In this document: one piece after another, positions 13,700 through 25,800 of the stretch
Position numbering within the stretch: the first letter of the stretch is position 1
How the letters are laid out: each line of letters opens with the position of its first letter
Assembly: GCA_026874595.1 (NCBI GenBank)
Contig: CM049309.1
Location: 74,010,426 to 74,074,425 of the forward strand
From: Sipunculus nudus
Lineage: Eukaryota; Annelida; Sipuncula; Golfingiida; Sipunculidae
Direction of reading: 5' to 3'
DNA length: 64,000 bases
Notes under the pieces: model-generated
What the model was told of the DNA's origin: nothing
The model's input: only the letters and a program-made list of their open reading frames with translations
Database searches by the model: none
Made by a program: the position numbers and the translations under genes

Positions 13700-13881
13700 C
13701 AGGGGCGGATCCAGGATTTAGAAAAAGAAGGGGTCCAACCCGTGATGACAAAACTTGAAAAAAAAGGTTCTCTGCATGGTCCGGAAGAGGGGGTCCAAGT
13801 CGCGAAAAAGTGTCTGAAACCTTTAAATAGTATACGACAGCTGAAAAAGGGGGGGGGGGGGGTCCTTTGAATCCGCTTCTG
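13700..13881 (+). mobile_element. MITE with CAGGGGCGGATCC ends
   Basis: 182 bp. The left end CAGGGGCGGATCCAGGATT is inverted at the right end (minus strand CAGAAGCGGATTCAAAG). Flanks GTACATACG (13691-13699) and GTACATATG (13882-13890) match at 8 of 9 positions and look like a target-site duplication. The interior has a G12-type run near 13850. CAGGGG ends resemble hAT elements (inference). Related copy near 57971. Confidence 0.7.
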
Positions 13882-14667
13882 GTACATATGCGCGCTCCTG
13901 TATTGGTTTTAGGCTAATATCTTGAGGGTGTTAAAAATTCTTACCCACTTTATATACTGCGCCAGCCAGGTTTTGACTAAAATCATATGATCATATATAT
14001 TAAAGTAACCCGGGTCGAGAAATTGGGCCGGGGACCAGAAATCCATGCAGAAATAGGCCAGTACTAGTATATCCCATGCACGCACAACGGGGTCAGCGAC
14101 CAGAGCGCGCATAATTACGCAATTAAAAGCTTAACGGCTGGGCGCCTGGTCCGGAGACCTTTTAAGTGCTCCAGGGTATGGGTTAGGGCAAGGGTCAATA
14201 TTCTAATATATACATGGGCTTATGTGTCACGCACCAGCGGTCAATATGGCAAATATTTCATCTGAGGTTTTAGTTTTAGCCCTTTGCTCTGTTTACCCTT
14301 AAATATAGCTGGCCCCGCTGTTGATGCGAATGCATGCGTCGTCGGTTACGCTAACAATATTTGGTAAAACAAAATGATTGCAATTTTTCTTCCTTAGTTA
14401 CAATTTTTTTAAATGATTTAATATTCTAATTAATAATATTTTTTTTCTTATTTTGTGATTTATCTTGATGAAGTAAAAAATTGAATAAAAAATTCATGCG
14501 CAAAAATGAAATGTGACCCAAAAGATCACATGACCTTCTCCGTGATCTCAAATGAAATCATATTCGTTGCAATTTGTTCGAACAGAAGAAGGGTTCTAAC
14601 CTAGACAATGCGTCATGAATGGATCATTTTTAAAGTATTTGTCTTTTGAATATTATATGTTGTTTAT

Positions 14668-14670
<3 letters not shown>

Positions 14671-14733
<63 letters not shown>

Positions 14734-14830
14734 GATAATATAATATAATATATTATAATATATTATATTATATTATATTATATTATATTATATTATATTA
14801 TATTATATTATATTATATTATATTATATTA
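14671..14830. repeat. (TA)n followed by (TATTA)n
   Basis: (TA)n to about 14728, then a pentanucleotide TATTA array to 14829. Confidence 0.95.
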
Positions 14831-16299
14831 ATCAAGCGCGAACTAGAACGCTAACGCACACACACACATATAATTGTTTTAAGTTTTATTACAGTGACAA
14901 TATAAAATGAATCCCTGTACATTAATGCGATGTTACTTCATCGTTATTTTTTTGTTTCATACCCAAGTCACATGAAAGCTCCATATTATTACCAGCACAC
15001 ACATACATGAAGAGTACTAAGTAAATAAACAAATAAACAACTCTGGATTACAAGAGGATTATTCCAGATAAACCAAACATCATAAAACATTGCCGCGCCA
15101 ACATGTAGACGCAAACTGGATTACATAAATTATATTACCCCTATATTTTAGAATGATATATATAGCGACAGAGTGTAACTGAACTTTTTTTTTATTAAAT
15201 GAATTATATAATATTAGGATAATAAAATGTAGGTCTATATATAGATATACATGCTAGGAAAAGATAGGAATGATACATGTATATTTATCGCATGAAACAC
15301 TGACAAAGATATATAGGCCTAGTTTTATATATACATTTATATACGACAGAGAATGTTGCGCTATTTAAATAGAGCGATCTCATAGCGCGGTGCTTGTTTT
15401 AATCAACCCTCGAAAGAAGTAGCGCAAATTTACACTTAAAATCTGCGCAAAGAAAACATTCAAGATTGATGTTATATATTCTTGGAAATATTATGTGTGA
15501 ACTAAGGTTGATATGTATCGGACTAACAAATAATTATGAAGATTTTATTTGTACACACCTATATTATTGGGCCTAACTGCATGTGAAAATTCTGACTGCA
15601 TAATAGTCCATGCATATCCAGATATCACTCCCCTATTGTATGTGCGCTTATAATGTGTAATTTTAATTGTTTCTATAAGATATAGGTTAGTTAATAAGAC
15701 CTTATTATTACGTGAACACAGCGCTCACGTAAATATCTCCATGGTACAGGTATATATATACTTTCCGTGTGGGATGTGAACAAAATATAAGACCTATCGT
15801 CATACATTTCTTCACAAAACAAAACCGCTATCAACCTAGCTGCCATATACATTATAAATGAAACTTGAACTTCTAATATCTCATTTTCGCCTACGCGCGT
15901 GTAGAAAAACATGTTCGTCTATAACCAAAAAATATTAAATAAAACACCTGGGCGGCTGCCAACTGTATGCAAATATAAATTATTGGCCTATAAATATACA
16001 GCCCAAAGCGCTCGGGTAGGCCTAATTCTGTGCGCTTACGCGGAACATTAAAATACTGCGTCTTACACATTGCAAGTCACACCCTAACTTTACAGTTTAA
16101 GACACGCTTTGGTCAGACGCTTGCGTTTTAATCCTAAATATTTGTTGGGTTGGCCGCAAATCAATCTAAATTTGGGCTCGATCGAATATAAGCACAAAGC
16201 GGTGAGTGACATACGTTTGGTCTATTGAAGCGTCGAATGTTAGGGCAGCTTGCGGACGCTCATTAAGACGCCTGAAATGATATCGTTATACAGCTAAAA
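14831..16299. other. Non-coding upstream DNA, nothing recognised
   Basis: AT-rich until about 15950, then CpG content rises toward the promoter region. No gene or transposon ends recognised. Confidence 0.4.
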
Positions 16300-16877
16300 A
16301 TCTCTAGTCTTGGGTGTAAGTGTGCTCATTGTCAGGTTTCAGGGTGACAACGTGTTTGCGCCGTTCTGTGTATATCCGACGCGGCCCACCGGGGCATTAC
16401 AAGTCAGGTATAGTTGGGTGTTAGATAAGAGCGCAAAATTCAGGCGAGCGGCCGCGCGGCAGACGGGCCACGCTGGATACAGTTGTTTTACAAGCGCTCG
16501 GGCGCATAAGGCGGCCCGCACTTCATTCATAGCACTGCGGGGCATCTGAGGTGTTTATTTGTGTCTCCTTAACCAAAGGAAACAAGCTTGAAAAATTTAT
16601 TTAGCCAGAGCACGACTCTGTAACGCGGAAGCCGAAATTTATCGATTACAAAGAACATTCTGGGCGCTTATTTCCTTCCGTGCGTGTGGGCCTTCACGGG
16701 TTGGGCTCATCCCACAATTCAGCTACATGACCTAGTGCACATGCGCAGATCGAAATTTTCATCGTGTACTCATTACTTATGCGGCTCGAAGCGACGGACT
16801 TTTAGCCAGGCTAAACACGCACAGTTTATATGAACTGACGGCGGAAAGACACAAAGAACTCCCTGGTAAAACTTACC
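16300..16877 (+). promoter_or_regulatory. GC-rich probable promoter and 5' leader of the SAMD1-like gene
   Basis: This stretch is visibly richer in GC and CpG than its surroundings (for example the GCGGCCGCGCGGCAGACG run near 16447 and GGGCGCATAAGGCGGCC near 16500) and ends at the initiator ATG. An NRF1-like half site (CATGCGCAG) lies near 16740. No TATA box is obvious, as expected for a CpG-type promoter. The start site is not determined. Confidence 0.45.
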
Positions 16878-17477
16878 ATGGCCTCCGAAATGTGCAAAGA
16901 CTGGATTTTGGAGACCATAGACCAACTGAGAAAACGAAAGGCTCGCCCAGACGTTGACCGCATATGTCACATGGTTGAACGGAAACACGGGCTAAGTTCC
17001 AAAGATATTGAACACGAGCTCGAAACATTGGTGGATGCCGGAATTGTTGTGAAAGTGGAGTATAAAGGGAGCACAAGCTATCGTAACGCTGCCAAATGGA
17101 AAAAGAGCCATCTTGGAGGCAATGTTTTAAATTCTAACGATGTCAGTCGCAAATTGTGTACAGCTGTCAAATGTGTTTGCGACAATAACAGTGATCCAAC
17201 TGACGGCAATGCGGGTGGTGCGGCCAGCCTTGCCGATATAGAGCGGTGGCTTTCTTCAAACGATGCCGTCACTTCTCTTACTGGTAACGATTTAGAGCTG
17301 GCGCTTACACGGGAAATTGATCAAGGGAACATAAAACAGCTTGACAGCGGTAAATTTATAGTTGTCAGTGAGGATGAGCGAGAGAAAACAACAATCCAGG
17401 CAAATGTCAAGGGAGGCGGGACTTCGGGGAAGACCCCCAGTCCGGGGCGACGCGGACGGCCCGCAGGCAAACGCAAG
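16878..17477 (+). CDS. SAMD1: SAMD1-like exon 1 (two winged helices, AT-hook)
   Basis: First coding exon, 200 codons, phase 0 at its end. The ATG sits in a good context (TTACCATGG) and the protein matches the family from its first residues. Residues 5-80 are the SAMD1-like winged helix. Residues 85-165 form a second helix-turn-helix-like segment (SLADIERWL, then an acidic/aliphatic helix and GKFIVV). The tail [13 protein letters not shown] is basic and contains the RGRP core of an AT-hook. The donor is AAG|GTGCGT at 17477/17478; reading through it gives only 12 more codons before a stop, which supports splicing. Confidence 0.93.
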
Positions 17478-18568
17478 GTGCGTAAACTTTTTACCTCTTT
17501 CACAGTTAACTTTTAATAATTTAAAATGCTATTCTTAGAAAATTGCAGATATTTCTTCTTCTTAAGTTTAAACTTTATTTTTATGCGATGTCAGCACTTG
17601 CATACAGTTTGTTTATCACCTAATGTTTGCAAGTTGAGAAAAGTTGGTAAAAGTTTCAACAGAGAGCGTGGAACTCAGTCGTAGGCGTTTCCTGGATGAT
17701 GTATTCTCGCTGGAATGTTCTGTCATTTCCCAGCCGTGTGTGTTTAGACTAGGTGCACAGTTTAAATGCACCATTAACTATTTTAAATGATTTTAATGTG
17801 TATATTGTTTTAAACGTAGTTATATATATTATTTGTAGTATATTAGTATATTATCTATTTTATAACGTAAAAAAGTAACTGCCATGCTATGTTAAAAAAA
17901 CATAATTTTTTTCTTTAATTATTGTGTTAGGGTAAGTGATATGGTACCAGTATGTATGTGTGCATATGCTTTATGATATTGGTTATTCATAATATGATGT
18001 ATATGCAAATTGTAAGGCATTTTGTGATTATTTTGAGATGATTAATTTGTAAAAGTATCATTTCATGAATATTTTTGTGTTTGCATGTGTACGCGTTCTT
18101 GTAGTTAAGAGCGCATGTGCGAGTTTGTTTACGTGGATGTGTGTATTACCAGTATGCAATAACGCACATGCATATAATTTATCTTTGTATATATATATAT
18201 ATATATAATATATATATATATAAATTATATAGGTATCGTTTCAAAGAAAATGCTGTTTTATATATATACGTGTATATGCAGATGTGGGTGTGTCTGTGTG
18301 TGTAAAGGGGGAGGGGCGATGAATACGCGCACTTACATTAGTGTTTATTACATTGTGACGCACATCGTTCATCGTTTTCGGAAATGGTAACATTTAAATA
18401 TTTAAAGCTTGGTTATATAATCACTGATATGCATTTGTTTTTATATGCGCGCAAATACAGTTACGCGCGCGTCTGCTTGTTTATGACGGACATGCATGTA
18501 TTCAGTATATATATATATATATCGTTAACTGGAGAGGGAACGGTGAAAACGCAGATGCTTTTGTTTAT

Positions 18569-18652
<84 letters not shown>

Positions 18653-20972
18653 GGGAGACGAGGGATAGCCTATACGCGCGCTTGCAATTAAACGTTTTGT
18701 GTGCAAGTGCGCGGCTGTGTAGCGACGCACATGCAGCTCATCGGTTACTGGAGAGATAACCTTTCGTTATTTATTAAATGCTTGGTTATATAATCACCGA
18801 TATGTTTGTATTTTTGCATGCGCAACTTTATATTTTATATTTGCATGTTATATTTGTGATATATATAAGTTTATGTGTATGTGGGGGAGGGGGGCTTATA
18901 TAGTACACACGCACGTGCAATGGAACGAGCGTTGTGCATGTGAACGAGCGTTGTGTAAATGCGGGTGTATGTCTGTGTATTATAGTGACGCACAGTTTAT
19001 CGTTTACTGGACAGGTATCATTTCATAATTTATTAAATGCTTAGTGATCTATAAACATTTTTATGTGTTTATGTTTTCATGCACAAGTTCAGATAAACCC
19101 ACATGTTTGAGTTGTAATGTGCGTCTTGGTGTGCTTCAGTCACACATGCAGTATGTGGTTTACGAGAGAGAAAATATCATTCCTCAAACGTTTGGTTATA
19201 AAATACAAATATGTTTTCATGTGCACGCACACTTCCCAATACATGCTAATATACATGTATATAACGTGTTGTACAGTGACGCACTTGCAATATATGGACG
19301 TGGTGTGTTTGTGGGCAAGTTCGGATATTTGTGTATTATACAGTGACGCATGTACAAGTAGTTAATCGTTAACTTGACCGATAACATTTCATAATTTATT
19401 AAATACTTGGTTATATAATCACGTATATATGTGTGTATGCTTGCACGCACAAGTGCATTTTAAGTTAAACGCGCATGTTTGAGTTGTAACATGCATGGGG
19501 AGAGAATGAATTCTATCTCCATGACTAATATTGTGCGTGTTGGTGTGAACTAGTGACACACGTGCTGTGTACATGGTTTACGGGAAAGGAAATGTATATA
19601 TCAAACGTTTTGTTATAAAATACATATGTTTTTAAGTGCACGCACACTTCCCAATTCACGCGTGTGCAGTGACGCACTTGTAATTAAACGCACGTGGTTA
19701 GTTTGTGGGCAAGTCCGGATATTTTTGTATTTTACAGTGACGCATGAAGTTTATCGTGACTTGAGGGATAACACTTTGTTATTTATTAAATGCTTGGTTA
19801 TATAATCACTGATATGTTTGTATGTTTGCATGTATACCCGATGCAATTGCAATTAAGTGTTCGTGTTTGAGTAATGTATGCGTGTGTGTGCATTATAGTG
19901 ACGCATGCAGTATATGGTTTACGAGATAGGAAATATATATATGAAATGAATTGTTATAAAATATGTTTGTTTATATATGCGCGCACGTTCCCCAACGCAA
20001 GCGTGTGTGCGTGTTGTAAAGTGACGCACCTTGTTTAACGCGAAAGCTATAGCGGGGCTCGGTGATCCGAAACTGCGCGGGGGATATAGGCATGCATGCT
20101 GTGCTTGTTTTGTGAAATGTAGCTCGGCGTAAAAACGTTGCTCATCGTCTGTAAGATGGCATCGCGTGTTGGTATATGCAGTTAGTCTGGAAAATAAAAC
20201 AGCGGACGTGGAAGTCCCTGTGGTTCATATTGACTTTTTTACCTAATGCGCGCCTGTCCTAAGAGATTTTACTTCTTTTTTTCTGTATTGAAACTTAAAA
20301 ACAATTTCATTGAACCCACGCACAACCCTCGTCTTGCCATTAGTACTAAACACCCAAACATGTTATCGGTACCTTTTTTTTGCATTGGGGCAGGTTCGCA
20401 AGACTTAGGCCAGGTTTGTCAGGGACGGGGTTTCCATTGGTCGGTTTACCCTTTGGATACACTTACGCAATAGCTGATAGGTGGCGCTGCAAAAGACCCC
20501 GAAATTTCCGATATAATATCAGATTCCTCCGGATTTATGGGAAAATATGGGGAAATGACCCCCTTGGGACACACTTGGGATTGTCACCGACACTTCAAGC
20601 CCCCCCCCCTCCCAAAAAAAAAAACCAAAAAAAAAAAACAAAAAAAAAACGGGCTTTTCCGGGCGTGGCCACAGAGGAGTCACGTGAAAACGAATAAGTG
20701 CAACCGACATTTATGATATAGATAGAAGATAGATAGAAGTTTCTTGTCAGTTGTTAGGGTTTCAGGCCAAAGTGGACCGTGTCATGTTTTTGTCAGTTAA
20801 ACGTTATAAACTTGCTAGAGTAACAGGATACCCATTATAGTATATCATGTTATACAGTTACATGTATGTACAAGTAATAAAGTGACAAGTAATAAATCAA
20901 AAGGGTGACATGCATGCAACGCTGATATACTTACACACACACGCATATGTTTATATATATAATATATATATG

Positions 20973-21015
<43 letters not shown>

Positions 21016-22791
21016 CATGACCCCGCGATGACGACCACCCGCGCTAAGACGACCACGTTTTGTTACAGGTTTTTGATTCACGTATACACTGATAATTATA
21101 TATGTTGTTCGGACGAGTGTATATATAGCGCAAGCAGGTTTAAAGAGAGTTTCATTCATTCAGCTGCGAACCCCGCCCTCGAGTGAAGGGAAATTGTGAA
21201 ATATTTCAAATCAACTTTTTATTACGTATAACACGTTGGTTTGCCGACATATATCAGGGCCATGCAGCAAGAATCATAACGCACCCCCTCTCAAACCGAT
21301 ACGTTTTGATATCGTTATATCAAATACAGGAAACTGATAGCACCCACGCAGCTCTGTCGGGTCATGTTTTATATCATAAATACATACAAGTACATATGTG
21401 TAAGTTAATAGGTTTTTGATTCACGTATACACTGATAATTATATATGTTGTTCGGACGAGTGTATATATAGCGCAAGCAGGTTTAAAGAGAGTTTCATTC
21501 ATTCAGCTGCGAACCCCGCCCTCGAGTGAAGGGAAATTGTGAAATATTTCAAATCAACTTTTTATTACGTATAACACGTTGGTTTGCCGACATATATCAG
21601 GGCCATGCAGCAAGAATCATAACGCACCCCCTCTCAAACCGATACGTTTTGATATCGTTATATCAAATACAGGAAACTGATAGCACCCACGCAGCTCTGT
21701 CGGGTCATGTTTTATATCATAAATACATACAAGTACATATGTGTAAGTTAATTAAGGATTTTTGCATGGGCCAGCATTTTGACATCGTGACTAACATGTT
21801 TTCTGCATTGTTGTGTGTGGGTATATAGTGAGTTAATTAACACGCCGCAGTGAAAATATTACGACATTGTTTAGGTTGGCGTTAGCGTTAGTATTTAAAT
21901 CGGAACCAATTTGAACAATTGTAAATAACTTACAGTTCACATATATCGTGTGACTGTATACAGTGTGCGAACCACATATTGGTGAAGTTGTTCATTCACA
22001 TGAACGGATGATCTGACACGGTTCCAAGACAATGTTATCTCGGCATTATTCACACTGCGTGTCAACCGCTGCAGATATTGGTAGGAAACTGTACTGATAG
22101 GACTTTTTTTGTGCGATGGTGAGACCTAGTGGAATATGAAGTGAATATACATGCATGTGTGTGGGGAGAGAGAGCATGCAGCTTTTGTTACTTATTCCTT
22201 TATGTTTATTCTGTATGTTACGCGACATGAATCAAAATGTGCTATTAGTGCATGCATGTCACCGCAGGATTCTTTCTCTCTCTCTCTCGCTGTCGCTCTC
22301 TCTCTCTCCCTCCTGCACACATATAGACATAAATGTACACGTAATGTTTATATAAATACTGTGGTTCCCTTTTTGTTCGCGAGGGTTTTAATTTCGCGAT
22401 ATTCGCGAATGGGAAATAATCGCGAAAATGGAACCCTCGGGAATAATCGGCCAATTGAGAATGTCCTTCTTATTTAGTGTAATCAATACTTGTATGGTAA
22501 TAGGTTAAAACAGAGAGATTTTTTTTAAATAAATTACTACCTTTGCAGGTATAGGGAAATGTAAGCCTTAAATTTGAACTAAACCACCTATGCTGTGTGT
22601 GCGGGCCTATCATTATATAAGAATATGTCACAAACTCATGACTTATTCTCATTTTATAATACACACAGGTATATGGCTTTGCCAAAGATTTAAGATAGGT
22701 TCTTGTGAGATAGCGAAAATGAAACCCTCGCAAAACATTAAAAATGGAAAAATCGCGAAATTTCAGCCTCGCGAATATGAAGCCAACCACA

Positions 22792-22852
<61 letters not shown>

Positions 22853-25800
22853 CAAACACGTGTGTTTCTGTTCTCATACAGTAATAGCCCCTCGTGAATA
22901 ACTGCCACATCTTCAATAGATATTACGTATATGCTTGTATTTTTTTCCACGAACGCCATGCATTTTTTAGCGAATCTGTGAGCTTATGCGATGGTGCGGC
23001 GTCGTGCGTTCGTGCGTGGTGCGTCGTCTGTACCTTAACCCATACTATCTCGAAAACGGCAGGAGCTGGCATAATCAAACTGTATGCAAAAATCAGTCAT
23101 CTTAAAAACTATATCGGATATTGTTTATTTTTTGGCTATCTGCATTTACTTAGATTTTATAGGGGAAAAGCTTTAAAAAAAACTAAAAAAAAATCTTCTT
23201 CTCCGAGACAAATTGTCCAATATTTCACAGAAATAATCCCAGAAACAATCTCTCTTTAGTTTGTTCGAAGGGTTCCAGTTCGGTGATTATTGGCCGAGTT
23301 ACAGGAAGTTAATCTTAGTCACCTGTCCAAAAAAAAAGCATACCAAAATTTCAATCTCAGGAACGGCTGGAGCTATATCATCATCAAATTTTATGCCAGT
23401 GTTGGTCACATGAGTCATATCTGAAATTGAGGTATTGGTGGCGCCACCTGCATCGGCCTTTTTTGTACGGGATCAGTGCCTGTATCGTACTGATGGCTAC
23501 AAAGAACTTTTTCTCTGAAATCATATGGCTAAATTGTTTAATATCGCACAGAAATGATCCTAGGGTAGTGCTTATGAAAGTTTGTTCAAATGGTCTCTAT
23601 TTAGTGTGACACAAATGTGCAAGCCGCCTAGTGTATGTCAAATGGAATTTCATAAAATAATGAAATAAGTTAGGGAAAATATAATTTATGCGGTGCATTA
23701 GCAGGCCAGTTAATATTAAATTGGAATATCAGATCATAAAGTGTAGTTGGAGAGACGGAGTTAATAATATTTGGTGAAGTTGTCAGCTGTTGTTGTCATC
23801 ATGTTTGTTTACATCCGTGCTGACGACGCTGGTGGATTATTCAATAGTATTTTGTTTATTATGTAAGTAAATGGACTTACTGTACCATGATTTATTATAA
23901 TTAGATGACAGAAGGTTCTAGAGAATTCAGGTAATGTGTAACCTATTTCCAATAGGTAAATTCTAGAAAATCCCGTAGGTGCTAGTCTTGACAAGAAACG
24001 ACTTGATTATTCTAGAGACTTCTAGAAGTTTCAGTTACCCAGGTATAAATAGGGCGGTGTCAAGGCCGGTCAGGGAGAAAAAGTGAATGAATTTGGAAGT
24101 TACCGTCAACATGTGACGGGTCGTTTTATTTCAACGACGGATTAGTTGAACACCGAGCGGGGTGTGTTATAAATTCCGCGAGGACAGTATTAGTCCTGGA
24201 GAGAATATAGATAGTTGTAGCCGATCAGGGCGTAAGAAGATATACGTGATTTGTATTTGTTGAAGACGTTGTTATTGTAAGATTGGAGCCAGTCAACGAC
24301 GACGGTGGCCAATTGTTGGATGTTACCGGAATAAACCGTGTTCTTCAATTCAGACAGCGAGTGGTATTTTGGACTTTTCTGTGTGAAAGAACTCGTGAAT
24401 ATATGTCCGCTGCGTGTGTGGTGTGATATAGTGACTTTTGGCTGAGTTATGGGAAGTTGAATTTAGTCATATGGCAGCAGCATAAGAAGTTTACGCTCGT
24501 CGAGCAGCTACAGGTTGCTGTGGTCAAGACCTCAGCCCTGTGCGCTCCTTAAACACGTTTTCTGAACCAACAGACGCGATGCCACACCAAGCCAAGCGGA
24601 AAGCCGCGAGAGGCCGCCACCGTACATCCCGTGCCTGTGACGTTTTAGGAAAGCTACAGCATCCACAGCCGCAAAGACAGAAGCAGCCTACATTCCCTCC
24701 ACCGATCCCAGCAGCGGAGACCCAGCATGGCCCTTCGAGAGCCGAACTCGATCTTGTGAACGACAGTGTTTCGAGACGCAACGCCTTTATACTTGCAGTT
24801 TCGGCCATTTGGACCGTATTAACCAGTTTACCCAGTTATACAAGTTTTAGCAAGTTTTTTCGTCATCAGCATTAGTCATAAGGCATAACAACCCATTTTA
24901 GCTCAGTGACTACAAAAGTCTTCGTCTAAAAAATCACTTGGCCAAATTCTTAAATCTCGCATATTAATTATCCTCAGATGTGGATAATTCAAGTTTGTTC
25001 AAATGGTTTCAGTGCGTCTTGGCTGAGTTTTGGGAAGCTGCACTTAGCCAGTTTGCTTTATCTTCTTATTTGAGTTATAAATCGGGAAAACGTTTTTCTA
25101 CTGACGCTACTGAAGCTATACGGTTTAATATTTTTACAAGAATAATCTCCACAATAGATATAATAATAATTGTCTTTAATGCTTCCACATGAATGATTTT
25201 TGATTGAATTATGGAGATTGAATTGAGTTATTTTACCATATATGTTAGCTATGTAAAGCAGTCACATCTAGCCTGGCACCAGTTTATCAGCATCTATTAC
25301 ATCATGCCACAAGACATTTAGATTTCAGGTTAAATAGCTTGGCAAACTGCAAACTATTTCAGATTTGGCAACAGGCCAAAGGTCAACCTGGATCTATTTA
25401 TAGCTTTGGTAGACTAGCAACTATCAGATTAAGCAACAGGTCAAGAGTTCACTCAGTGCACCAAGATATTGGTCAAGAGTTCACTCAGTGCAGTAGCTGC
25501 ATTCTATTTATAGCTTTGGCAGACTGCCCACTGTATCAGATTTGACGCCAAAGGTCAGTCTGGGTCTATTTATAGCTTTGGCAAACTGCCAACTGTATTA
25601 GATTATGCAACAGGTCAAGAGTTCACTTAGTGCAGCCAGGTACAGGTCAAAAGTTCACTCAGTCTATCCAGGTGCAGGTCAAAAGTTCACTCAGTCTAGC
25701 GAGGTGCAGGTCAAGAGTTCACTCAGTGCAGTAGCTTGAGCCAGCAATTTGTCACAGTTCACTCGGGGCAGCTGCCTTTCTCACCTATGCCTGGTCAGCC

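Noticed and set aside
16339-16545. Overlapping frames on both strands in the GC-rich promoter patch
   Set aside because: High GC content suppresses stop codons; nothing resembles a protein family and the region directly precedes the gene start.
22470-22916. 148-codon minus-strand frame
   Set aside because: It crosses a TA microsatellite and the TTCGCGA MITE; the FRFRDF/RGFHFR-like residues are the element's repeated words.
25338-25740. CRISPR-like array of regularly spaced repeats
   Set aside because: The regular 32-bp spacing includes the whole unit, with spacers also similar to each other; it is a minisatellite in animal DNA.
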